64,000 bases of DNA, from the NCBI RefSeq assembly GCF_016806835.2, contig NZ_CP086111.1, forward strand, positions 1,995,001 through 2,059,000, written 5' to 3'. A program made the translations under genes and the position numbers. This document shows, in pieces, positions 36,308 through 44,088 of this stretch (positions within the stretch are counted from its first letter, which is position 1; each line of letters begins with the position of its first letter). The stretch is from Skermanella rosea (GTDB lineage Bacteria; Pseudomonadota; Alphaproteobacteria; Azospirillales; Azospirillaceae). The notes beneath the pieces are model-generated. The model did not search any database and had not been told where the DNA came from. It saw nothing but the letters and a program-made list of their open reading frames with translations.

Positions 36308-37375
36308 TCACGGCCTCTCCGGCCGGGCGGTGATGACCCGCACCTCGACCATCGTCTCCAGCGGAACCTCCTCGCGGGACAGCATCCGGTTGGCGTAGAC
36401 GACGCCCAGGTAGCCCTGGCGGCCCGCCTGCTGGTCGATGGTGGCGGCCAGGGTGCCGGCCTTGACCGCCTCGACGGCGTCGTGCAGGGCGTCGTATCCG
36501 GCGATCCTGACGTCCCGCCGCCCGGACTCCTGGACGTACCGGGCGGCGCCGAGCGCCATCATGTCGTTGGCGCAGAACACCAGCGAGATGCCGGGTTCGC
36601 GCTCGAACATCGACTTGGCGACGTCGTACGCCACGTCGATCTTCCAGTCCGCGCTCTCCTGGGCGACCACGGTGATCGACGGGTTGGCCGCGAAGGCCCG
36701 CAACGCGCCGGCCTTGCGCGCCTCGGCGTTGGCGGCGCTGCGGATGCCCTCGATGATCGCGGCCTTCGCCGGCCCGGCGACGCCCTCGGCCAGGACCATC
36801 CCGGCGAGGTAGGCGCCGTGGTCGTTGTCGACGCTGATGAAGGGCACCGGGGTCAGGCCGACCTTCCGGGAGAACTCGGCGTCCAGGCGGTTGTCGATGT
36901 TGACCACCGCCAAACCCGCCGCCTGCGCCCGCTTGAGCACGGGGATCAGCTTCACGCTGTCGCCCGGCGCGATGACGATCGCGTCGACCTTCTGCCGGAT
37001 CAGTTCCTCGACGATGGCGACCTGCTGCTCGATGGAGGTTTCCTGTGCGGCGGTCTTGACCAGCAGTTCGATCCCGAGTTCCGACTCGGCCTCGCGCGCT
37101 CCCCGCTCCATCTCGATGAAGAAAGGATTGGTCAGGGTTTTCATGACAAGGGCGATCCGGCGTCGTTCCGGCACCGGATCGGCCGGCTTGGCGGCGCTTT
37201 CATTCCGGTCGGCGATGGAACCCTTGTCCGCGGGCTTGGGGTCGTCGCAGGCGGCGAGCCAGACGGTCGCGAAGGCGGCGGCGAGGATGCCGCCCACGGC
37301 CCTCGCGGCCGTCCTCAGCAGCGGACGCGGCTCCCCGTACGGGGCCTTGGCGGCGGAAGTCCCTGCGATGCCCAT
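36308..37375 (-). CDS. Periplasmic sugar-binding lipoprotein (type I PBP)
   Basis: A 355-residue lipoprotein: a hydrophobic segment ends in the lipobox LAAC ([13 protein letters not shown]) and a linker leads to a ribose/xylose-type binding domain. The domain begins [20 protein letters not shown] and continues [27 protein letters not shown], and the hinge segment [16 protein letters not shown]. No permease or ATPase genes are near. The 7-nt gap to the hybrid kinase suggests a sensor pair like TorT/TorS or LuxP/LuxQ rather than a transporter. The ligand is probably sugar-like. Confidence 0.83.
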   Translation of the reverse strand: MGIAGTSAAKAPYGEPRPLLRTAARAVGGILAAAFATVWLAACDDPKPADKGSIADRNESAAKPADPVPERRRIALVMKTLTNPFFIEMERGAREAESELGIELLVKTAAQETSIEQQVAIVEELIRQKVDAIVIAPGDSVKLIPVLKRAQAAGLAVVNIDNRLDAEFSRKVGLTPVPFISVDNDHGAYLAGMVLAEGVAGPAKAAIIEGIRSAANAEARKAGALRAFAANPSITVVAQESADWKIDVAYDVAKSMFEREPGISLVFCANDMMALGAARYVQESGRRDVRIAGYDALHDAVEAVKAGTLAATIDQQAGRQGYLGVVYANRMLSREEVPLETMVEVRVITARPERP

Positions 37376-37555
37376 CGTTGCCTCTCCATCCGGGTCGGGC
37401 GCGGGCCTGCGGCGCCCCGAGTTGAACCTGCCGGCCGGCCCCTGGCAGGATCAACCTGCCGAGCCGCCCCTGCGAGACTGAACGCAAAGCGTTCAGCGAT
37501 CATGCCGCCCTCGCGCGGAAAACGTACAGCGGGGCCGAAACAAAACCAATCCGGA

Positions 37556-38047
37556 TCATGGCGGAAGATCGAGGCTTGCGGGCTGGGCGGGTTCGCCCCG
37601 CGCCGGCTCGGGCTCCCGCCGGCCGAGCGTGGCCGAGATCTGCAGCAGGCGATCGCGGAGCAGCGCCGGCCGGATCGGCTTGGTAAGGAAGGCCGAGACT
37701 CCAGCGGCGCGGGCGAGTTCGACGAGTTTGGCCTGCGCGTGGGCGGTCAGGAAAATGACCGGGATCTGGGAAGGGGGCGCCTGCGGCGGGACGACGCCGG
37801 CCGGCCGGGTGCCCGCGCGGAGATGCCGCAGGAGCTCGATCCCGTTGACGGGGGACATCTGGATGTCGCTGATGATGATGTCCACGTCGGTGGTCGCCAG
37901 CATTTCCAGCGCCACGCCGGCGCCGTTCGCCTCGGCGATGGTGCGCACGCCGAGGTTCCGCAGGATCGACAGGATCAGGTTCCGCGTGAAAGCATCGTCC
38001 TCGACGACCAGTAGGCTGATTTCATCGAGTCTCAGTCCGGCGGTCAT
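37556..38047 (-). CDS. Single-domain response regulator
   Basis: A 163-residue receiver protein with no output domain. The acidic pocket is in ISLLVVEDDAFTRNLILSIL, the phosphoacceptor Asp in VDIIISDIQMSPVNGIELL, the Thr in IPVIFLTAHAQ and the Lys in AFLTKPIRPALL. It may relay phosphoryl groups from the hybrid kinase further down the strand (gap 180 nt to the binding-protein gene), as in kinase-HPt-receiver relays. It is divergent from the polysaccharide polymerase. Confidence 0.85.
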   Translation of the reverse strand: MTAGLRLDEISLLVVEDDAFTRNLILSILRNLGVRTIAEANGAGVALEMLATTDVDIIISDIQMSPVNGIELLRHLRAGTRPAGVVPPQAPPSQIPVIFLTAHAQAKLVELARAAGVSAFLTKPIRPALLRDRLLQISATLGRREPEPARGEPAQPASLDLPP

Positions 38048-38081
38048 GGGCGTTCACTTCGCGATGGGGTGACCCCCGACG

Positions 38082-38097
38082 TACTCCATGAGGAGTA
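38082..38097. promoter_or_regulatory. Palindrome in the divergent region before the polysaccharide locus
   Basis: TACTCC (38082-38087) and GGAGTA (38092-38097) form a 16-nt palindrome with a 4-nt centre. It sits between the response-regulator gene and the exopolysaccharide operon and could be an operator for either. Found by eye; palindrome length is modest. Confidence 0.35.
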
Positions 38098-38311
38098 ACG
38101 CCTCCAGGTTTCCATAGCTTTACTTTAGAATGCAATCCCTTTCCACGGTCGAGTTGGGCGCCCCGTCACGGCTGGGGCATGGTGCCGCTGGTCCGCGCTC
38201 CCGGTTGCGGAGCTTCAAGAGATGCACGCACTGTCCGGCATGCATGGCGGCATGCGGCGGGATGGCATGGGGGTGGACGGGAGTATGCCGGGTCGGGGAC
38301 CGGGAGACGTG

Positions 38312-39502
38312 ATGCGGGCCGGCGGACTGGCCGTGGCGTTGGCCGCCTACGGCCTGTTCGGAGCTCCGGCGCCGGCCGGGATCGGCTGGGTCGAGGTGGC
38401 CGTGGCCGGGGGGCTGGCGTGCGCCCTGGGGGTGGTCCGCCCCCTCTGCGTGGGGAGCGGCCTGATGCTGATAGCGCCGTCGGCCCGGCTGCACGAGGTC
38501 GTGGGCACGGCGGCCTTCCTCTATCTTCTCTGGGTTCCCCTGCTGGGGGCCGCGTTCGCCGGGGCGGCGCCCGAGGATGTCTTCCGCGACATCGTGCCGC
38601 TGGGCTTCCTGTTCCTGCCGGTGCTGCTGGCCCCGGCGGGTCCGCTGGCGGGCCGCCTGCTGCCCGTCGGCCTGGCAGGGGTCGGCCTGCTGTTCGCCCT
38701 GCGCTGGTGGTGGCCGGCCGTCGATATCGGGTCGGTCGGGCGGACCGTCATGGCGGAGGGCGATCTCTATCTGCTGAACAGCCCGGCCGTGCTCTTCACG
38801 GCGGTCTGGCTGCCGCTGGAAGGGGTGGCGAGGCTGTTCCGCCGGCCCCGCCCGGGATGGGCGGTCCTCGCCGTCGCGGGGTCGGCCCTGTTGGCCGCGG
38901 CGGGAGCCGTCGCTGCGGCCGCGCTCGCGGGTGCCGTCCATCGCGCGGCGGTGCTGATCGCGGTGGCCACGGTCGTTAGCCGGATCCTCGTCCTGGGGCG
39001 GCGGGTCCCGCTGGTCTTGGCGGCCGTCGCCCTGGCCGCCGGCGGAGTCGCGGCGGTGCTGCAGGACACGATCCTCGGGACAGCCGCGCAGATCGCCTGG
39101 AAGACCGAAACCTACGGACTGAACGAGCGGGCCTCCGAGGCGGCGATCGTCGCCGGGCATATCGGCTCCTCCCCGGCTTCCCTGGTGTTCGGCGCAGGCT
39201 GGGGAGCCCTGGTGCGCAACCCCGCGGTCGGGGAGATGTGGGTTTCCTACACCCACTCCTTCGCGACCTATATGCTGCTGAAGACCGGCATCGCCGGCGC
39301 TCTTGCCGCCCTGGCCTATCTTCTCTCGCTCGTGCCGCCGCTGGTCGCGCTCATGAAGCGGGAACCCACGCTGGCGTTCGGTCTCCTGCCACCCCTGGCG
39401 ATCGGCCTGTTCGCCCATACCAGCTTCAAATATCTCTGCTTCGGCCTGATCCTGTCGATCGTCACGACCCGGACCGCGCAATATCGCGACAGCGGGGCTT
39501 AA
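38312..39502 (+). CDS. O-antigen ligase/polymerase-like membrane protein (Wzy type)
   Basis: A 396-residue integral membrane protein with about ten hydrophobic helices and little else, as in polysaccharide polymerases and ligases. A large loop with charged residues (TETYGLNERASEAAIVAGHI, then MWVSYTHSFATYMLLKTGIA) corresponds to the periplasmic catalytic loop; the H-S-F pattern is reminiscent of Wzy_C proteins. I chose the ATG at 38312 because GGGAG precedes it; upstream in-frame ATGs at 38222 or 38243 are possible. It starts the plus-strand part of the exopolysaccharide locus. Confidence 0.7.
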   Translation: MRAGGLAVALAAYGLFGAPAPAGIGWVEVAVAGGLACALGVVRPLCVGSGLMLIAPSARLHEVVGTAAFLYLLWVPLLGAAFAGAAPEDVFRDIVPLGFLFLPVLLAPAGPLAGRLLPVGLAGVGLLFALRWWWPAVDIGSVGRTVMAEGDLYLLNSPAVLFTAVWLPLEGVARLFRRPRPGWAVLAVAGSALLAAAGAVAAAALAGAVHRAAVLIAVATVVSRILVLGRRVPLVLAAVALAAGGVAAVLQDTILGTAAQIAWKTETYGLNERASEAAIVAGHIGSSPASLVFGAGWGALVRNPAVGEMWVSYTHSFATYMLLKTGIAGALAALAYLLSLVPPLVALMKREPTLAFGLLPPLAIGLFAHTSFKYLCFGLILSIVTTRTAQYRDSGA

Positions 39503-39570
39503 TCTTCTTGCCTGCCCGGTGCCGGAATGCTTCTGTATGCGTGTATCGGAGCGGGTTTGGATCGCATCGG

Positions 39571-40815
39571 ATGTACAAGCCGTCCATCCTTTTCATAAAC
39601 CGGGTGTTTCCGCCGGATCGCGGAGCAACTGGCCGTTGCCTGCATGACCTCGCAGCGCGGTTCGCCGCGCGCGGCTGGCGGGTCTCGGTCCTGGCGTGCG
39701 GAGCCGCCGATGCGCCTTCGGACGCTCCCGAGGGGGTCTCCGTCACCCGGGCGGGAGACCGGGTCGGCGGCTCCGGCCCGATCGGCGCCGGCCACCTGTC
39801 GGCCCTGCATCGGCTGCACCGTGCGGCGTCGCGGATACCCCGGCACGACCTGGTCGTCACCATGACGGACCCTCCCATGCTCGCGGTTCTCGGACCTCTG
39901 CTCGGCCGGCGCTGGGGGTGCGGCGTGATCCACTGGTCGCACGACCTCTATCCGGACCTGCTCCCCGTCATCGGCGTCCGGTTGCCGTGGCCGACCCTGT
40001 CGCTGCTGCGCCGGATCGCCACGGCGGCGCTCCGCCGGTGCGACGCGGTGGTCGCGATCGGTTCCTGCATGGCGGACCGGCTTTCCGGCCGGGGCGTCCC
40101 GGCGCAGAGGATCGTCACGATTCCGAACTGGCCCGACCCGGTAATCCGTCCGATCCAGCGGGACGGCAATCCGGTCCGGGCCGCGCTGGGCCTGGAGGGG
40201 CGGTTCACGGTGGCCTATTCGGGGAACTTCGGGCTTGCCCATCCGCTGGACGCCGTGCTCGAGGCCGCTTCCTCCCTCGCCGTGACCGCACCCGACATCG
40301 CGGTGCTGCTGATCGGGGAGGGGCGGGGGCTGCCGCGGGTGCGGCGCCTCCTCGAACGGGACGCTCCGCCGAACCTGCGGCTTCTGCCGCTGCAGCCGTC
40401 CTCGACCCTGGCGGCCAGCCTGGGGGCTGCAGACCTGCATCTCGCCGTAATGGACAGGCGCGCGGAGGGCCTGCTGGTTCCCAGCAAGGTGTCCGGCGCC
40501 CTGGCCGCGGGCAGGCCCTGCATCCTGCTCGGTCCCCCGGGCAGCGCGGCGGCGAGGATGCTGGCGGAGAACCGGTGCGGCGCCGTCCTGGACCCCGACG
40601 ATGCGGAGGGGCTGGCAGCGGCGATCCTGTCCCATGCCCGGGATCCCGCCTTCCACGCGGCGGCTTGCGAACGGGCGCGGGCGACCGCCGCGTCGTGGTC
40701 GGCCGACCGTGCCGCCGATGCCTTCCTGAAGGTGGCGGCCTCGGCCGTCCGCACCGTCTCCGGGGGCGAGGCGGCGCGACCGCCGGCATCCCGCTGCATG
40801 ACCGTCGGCGGCTGA
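39571..40815 (+). CDS. Glycosyltransferase family 4 (WbuB-like)
   Basis: A 414-residue GT-B glycosyltransferase. The N-terminal half has ILFINRVFPPDRGATGRCLH and VVTMTDPPMLAVLGPLLGRR, a fucosyl/WbuB-type segment, and HWSHDLYPDLLPVIGV. The C-terminal donor site has FTVAYSGNFGLAHPLDAVLE and LVPSKVSGALAAGRPCIL. The ATG at 39571 was chosen because it opens directly on the conserved KPSILFINRVFPP start. It lies 68 nt after the polymerase gene. The sugar is not predictable. Confidence 0.83.
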   Translation: MYKPSILFINRVFPPDRGATGRCLHDLAARFAARGWRVSVLACGAADAPSDAPEGVSVTRAGDRVGGSGPIGAGHLSALHRLHRAASRIPRHDLVVTMTDPPMLAVLGPLLGRRWGCGVIHWSHDLYPDLLPVIGVRLPWPTLSLLRRIATAALRRCDAVVAIGSCMADRLSGRGVPAQRIVTIPNWPDPVIRPIQRDGNPVRAALGLEGRFTVAYSGNFGLAHPLDAVLEAASSLAVTAPDIAVLLIGEGRGLPRVRRLLERDAPPNLRLLPLQPSSTLAASLGAADLHLAVMDRRAEGLLVPSKVSGALAAGRPCILLGPPGSAAARMLAENRCGAVLDPDDAEGLAAAILSHARDPAFHAAACERARATAASWSADRAADAFLKVAASAVRTVSGGEAARPPASRCMTVGG

Positions 40816-40816
40816 C

Positions 40817-41770
40817 ATGTCCCTAGACACGGACCTGATCGGCCCCCTGGGGGAAGTGCAGAAACTGCTGCGGAACGGCGTGATGATCGCGCTCGCCGGC
40901 CGCCGCCTCGTTCTCGGCGTCACCGCGATCTCGGCGGTCTGCGCCGTGCTGGCACTGCGCCAGATCGAGCCGGTCTTCACCGCCACCCTGGTGGTCGGGC
41001 CGACCGCCGCGGGAGGGCTGCTCGGCCGCGCCGCCCCGTTGCCGGCGATCCCGCCCGGCAGCGAGACCTCGACGATCCCGGGGGCCGGCGAGACGATGTC
41101 CAACTACGAGCGCTTCCTCTACGAACTCACGTCCTTTCCGGTCGCCGAGGAGCTTGCTGCCGCGCCGGAGGTGATGCACCGGGCGTTCGAGCGCATGTGG
41201 GATGCCGACGCGGGATCCTGGGTGCCCGACGATTCGCCCGTGGCGCGGCTGCGCCGCTTCTTCAACGAACTGATCGGCCGGATTCCCTGGACGGAGCCCG
41301 ACGGCAGGACCCTGGTGCGATACCTCCAGAAAGAGGTGCGGATACAGCAGGTCGGCACCACGCCGCTCCGCCGGATCTCCTACCGGCATGCCGATCCCGA
41401 GTTCGCCCGCCTTCTGCTGAACCGGCTCTATGCCACGACCGAGCGGCAGCTCCGTTCCATGGCCGTCCGGGACAATGGCAGGATGATCGGCGAGATCTCC
41501 CGCAAGATCGCGGTCACGCAGGATGTCGGGCATGTCGGGGCGCTCCGGTCGCTGCTGATCGCCCATGAACGGTTCGCCATGATGATGGACGTGGACCTTC
41601 CCCTGGCCGCGAACCTGGTTCAGCCGGCCATGGCCGAGGCCCTGCCGGACACGCCCGATCCGGTCGTCGTCGTGGCCATCTCCGCCGCCGCCGGTTTCAT
41701 TGCCGGCCTCTGCATCGTCTTCATCCGGAGCGCTGATCTGTCCGACTTCCTGAAGGCCGCCGGACGGTGA
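40817..41770 (+). CDS. Chain-length determinant/polysaccharide co-polymerase (Wzz-like)
   Basis: A 317-residue inner-membrane protein with two terminal transmembrane helices (about 30-48, LVLGVTAISAVCAVLALR, and about 280-300, VVVAISAAAGFIAGLCIVF). A Wzz-like periplasmic domain lies between, with YTATLVV-type strands (here FTATLVVGPTAA) and RRISYRHADPEFARLLLNRL. It has no cytoplasmic kinase domain, so phosphorylation, if any, would need another protein. Its ATG is 1 nt after the glycosyltransferase stop. Confidence 0.82.
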   Translation: MSLDTDLIGPLGEVQKLLRNGVMIALAGRRLVLGVTAISAVCAVLALRQIEPVFTATLVVGPTAAGGLLGRAAPLPAIPPGSETSTIPGAGETMSNYERFLYELTSFPVAEELAAAPEVMHRAFERMWDADAGSWVPDDSPVARLRRFFNELIGRIPWTEPDGRTLVRYLQKEVRIQQVGTTPLRRISYRHADPEFARLLLNRLYATTERQLRSMAVRDNGRMIGEISRKIAVTQDVGHVGALRSLLIAHERFAMMMDVDLPLAANLVQPAMAEALPDTPDPVVVVAISAAAGFIAGLCIVFIRSADLSDFLKAAGR

Positions 41771-42600
41771 TTCCGGTCTCCGCCATCGTCATGACGCGCG
41801 ACGAGGCGGCGAACATCCGGGCTTGCCTCGAAACACTCCGCCGCTTCGACGAAGTCTTCGTCGTCGATTCGGGCAGCGACGACGGGACGGCGGCCCTGGC
41901 GGAGGAGATGGGAGCGCGGGTCGTGCCGTTCCGGTGGAACGGCCGCTATCCGAAGAAGAAGCAATGGTGCCTGCAGACGCTTCCGTTCCGGCATGACTGG
42001 GTGCTCTTCGTCGATGCGGACGAACGGGTCTCCGAGGGACTGGCCCACGAGATCGCATGCCTGATGAAATCCAGGCCGCGGGCGGCCGGATACTTCATCG
42101 CCGGACAGCCGGTCTTCGCGGGAAAGCCCCTGCGATTCGGCGCCTGGAACCGCAAGCTCGCCCTGTTGGACCGGAACAGGGCGGCCTTCGCATCCTTTCC
42201 CGACCTCGACGTGGACCGCATGTGGGAGGTCGAGGGCCACTACCAGCCCTGCCTGGACGGGCCGGCGGGAAGCCTGCGCGGCCGGATGATCCATCACGAC
42301 GCGAAACCGCTCTACGCATGGTTCGAGAGGCATAACCGCTATTCGGACTGGGAAGCGGCGCTGATCGCGGACGACCGCCTCCGCATCCTGGCGGAGCGCG
42401 AGGAAGGGGCGCGTCGCCTGCTCAAGCGGATCTTCCGCCGGCTGCCGGCGCGCGCCCTGTCGGTCTTCCTGCACAGCTATGTGCTCTGCCTGGGCTTCCT
42501 CGACGGGGTGGACGGCTGGGACTATGCCGTCGCCCGGGCCTTCTACTACTGGCAGGTCGCGGTCAAGGCACGGGTCCGGCGCGGCGGACCCGTGCTCTAG
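41767..42600 (+). CDS. Glycosyltransferase family 2 (LPS-core/WaaE-like)
   Basis: A 277-residue GT-A enzyme. It opens with VSAIVMTRDEAANIRACLET, has the donor Asp in FVVDSGSDDGT and the DxD-type motif in VLFVDADERVSEGL. The segment NGRYPKKKQWCLQTL and the last RPFYYWQ-like tail match lipid-linked hexose transferases of the WaaE/KdtX group. It begins with GTG and overlaps the previous stop by 4 nt (GTGA), so it is coupled. Confidence 0.85.
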   Translation: MIPVSAIVMTRDEAANIRACLETLRRFDEVFVVDSGSDDGTAALAEEMGARVVPFRWNGRYPKKKQWCLQTLPFRHDWVLFVDADERVSEGLAHEIACLMKSRPRAAGYFIAGQPVFAGKPLRFGAWNRKLALLDRNRAAFASFPDLDVDRMWEVEGHYQPCLDGPAGSLRGRMIHHDAKPLYAWFERHNRYSDWEAALIADDRLRILAEREEGARRLLKRIFRRLPARALSVFLHSYVLCLGFLDGVDGWDYAVARAFYYWQVAVKARVRRGGPVL

Positions 42601-42608
42601 CCGGAGCC

Positions 42609-43085
42609 TCAGGAACCCGTCGTGTCGCTATCCTTGGTTTCGCCACCGAGTGCCTTGATCAACTCGAAGGCACGCCGCCGGACGGTAGGGTCGCTGATGC
42701 GATAGTATGCCCGGACCAGCTCAAGCGTTTCGCGCTTCGCCATCGACTCGAATTCGTCGGTTTCGGTCGGTTCATGAATGACATCGGCGCCTTCGGGCAG
42801 CGGCTGTCCGGTCGGCATATCCTCGAAGAAGAAGCCGACGGGAACGTCGAGCACCAGTGCAAGATGATACAAGCGGCTCGCGCTGATGCGATTAGCGCCG
42901 CGCTCATACTTCTGTAACTGCTGGAAAGTAATGCCGACAGCCTCTCCGAGCTTCTCCTGGCTAAGGCCCAGCAAGGTTCGGCGCAGTCGGAGTCTCGCCC
43001 CAACATGAATGTCGATTGGATGGGGCCCTTCACCGCGACGCGATATCGTGTTCGCAGTTGCGGGTTGGGACTTTTTCGATTTCAT
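42609..43085 (-). CDS. XRE-family transcriptional regulator
   Basis: A 158-residue regulator with an N-terminal HTH_3 domain (about 22-80): ARLRLRRTLLGLSQEKLGEA, GITFQQLQKYERGANRIS, and ASRLYHLALVLDVPVGFFF. The C-terminal part is acidic and helical (SMAKRETLELVRAYYRI). It lies inside the exopolysaccharide locus on the minus strand, convergent with the plus-strand genes, and may control the locus. The upstream region (43086-43293) is strongly AT-rich. Confidence 0.87.
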   Translation of the reverse strand: MKSKKSQPATANTISRRGEGPHPIDIHVGARLRLRRTLLGLSQEKLGEAVGITFQQLQKYERGANRISASRLYHLALVLDVPVGFFFEDMPTGQPLPEGADVIHEPTETDEFESMAKRETLELVRAYYRISDPTVRRRAFELIKALGGETKDSDTTGS

Positions 43086-43203
43086 CTTCTACCCCTGAGT
43101 ACTTGCCCGGCGATTAAGGTGTAGCGCACAAATTTAGATTTCAAAAGGACTTATATGGCTCAAATGTCAAGACCTTTCGCGTGCATGATGTCGAGTACGG
43201 TGC

Positions 43204-43285
43204 AACCTGTCGAGCGTACCCTCATCTGGTTAGGAAAATGGAATAAGCGTAGTACAGGTTCCACTCATACTACACGTGTGAGTGG
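43204..43285. repeat. Inverted repeats in the AT-rich gap upstream of the XRE gene
   Basis: AACCTGT (43204-43210) and its reverse complement ACAGGTT (43254-43260) are followed by a hairpin in which CCACTCATAC (43261-43270) pairs with GTGTGAGTGG (43276-43285), with one G-U pair. The region is between the XRE promoter and the 3' end of the minus-strand export operon. It could be an operator for the XRE protein or a transcription stop. Confidence 0.45.
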
Positions 43286-43293
43286 TGTCTTGG

Positions 43294-44088
43294 CTACTCG
43301 TACATCCGGCGGCATCGATAAATTTCGTAAAACACCGGAAATCCGCGGCGCGTGAGCATGGCCAGAGATTGCACCACCATTATTAAGAAGCAGGAAATGA
43401 CGGAAAGTCGAAGATATCGGCGGCGAATGCGGGTCTGGTCACGCCGACCGATCGGGTGCATCGCATGGGATAGACCACCGGCTGCAAAAACGCACAACGG
43501 CTCGCGCACGCGGATGACTCGGGAGTTTCCGGACAGCGCCGCGATCGTGAACGCATAGTCCGCCCCGACCGTGAACGACAGGTCGTAGCTGAGATCGGCG
43601 ACCGCCAGACGCCGGTAGATCATGGCCTGATGGTGGGTGAACATGCCGTACCAGACGGTCCTGTGCGATCTGGCAGGCTTCAGCAGCAGGGTCCCCCCGA
43701 GGGTGCGTTCCAGGGCGTCGCAGTACAGGAAATCGGGCGAGGAATTCCTCCGTATTTCCGCCGCGAGGCGTTCCAGGCTGTCGGGCGACGCCAGCTCGTC
43801 GCCGGCGTTGAGGAACAGCAGGTAGTCCCCGGTCGCAGCGGCCTTGCCGATGTTCATGGCGTCGTAGAGGCCCCGGTCGGGTCCGGAGCGCCACCACGCG
43901 ATCTCCGGACCGAGGCGGACGATGTCGTCGCGGGTACCGTCCTCCGACCCGCCGTCGACGACGATCCAGGCGAAATCCCGGCAGGATTGGCGACGCAGGC
44001 TCGCCCGCGTCCGCCTCAGCCCCTCACGGTCGTCGAGCACCACGGTGACGATGCTGAACAGCGGGCGGGTCGATGCGTCGCTACTCAT
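43294..44088 (-). CDS. Glycosyltransferase family 2
   Basis: A 264-residue GT-A glycosyltransferase of the WcaA-like group. The nucleotide-binding start is LFSIVTVVLDDREGLRRTRA, with the acidic pair in WIVVDGGSEDGTRDDIV and the DxD-equivalent in LLFLNAGDELAS. The acceptor-side segment is YGMFTHHQAMIYRRLAVADL. Its ATG overlaps the stop of the upstream export gene by 4 nt, so the two are coupled. The sugar is unknown. Confidence 0.85.
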   Translation of the reverse strand: MSSDASTRPLFSIVTVVLDDREGLRRTRASLRRQSCRDFAWIVVDGGSEDGTRDDIVRLGPEIAWWRSGPDRGLYDAMNIGKAAATGDYLLFLNAGDELASPDSLERLAAEIRRNSSPDFLYCDALERTLGGTLLLKPARSHRTVWYGMFTHHQAMIYRRLAVADLSYDLSFTVGADYAFTIAALSGNSRVIRVREPLCVFAAGGLSHAMHPIGRRDQTRIRRRYLRLSVISCFLIMVVQSLAMLTRRGFPVFYEIYRCRRMYE

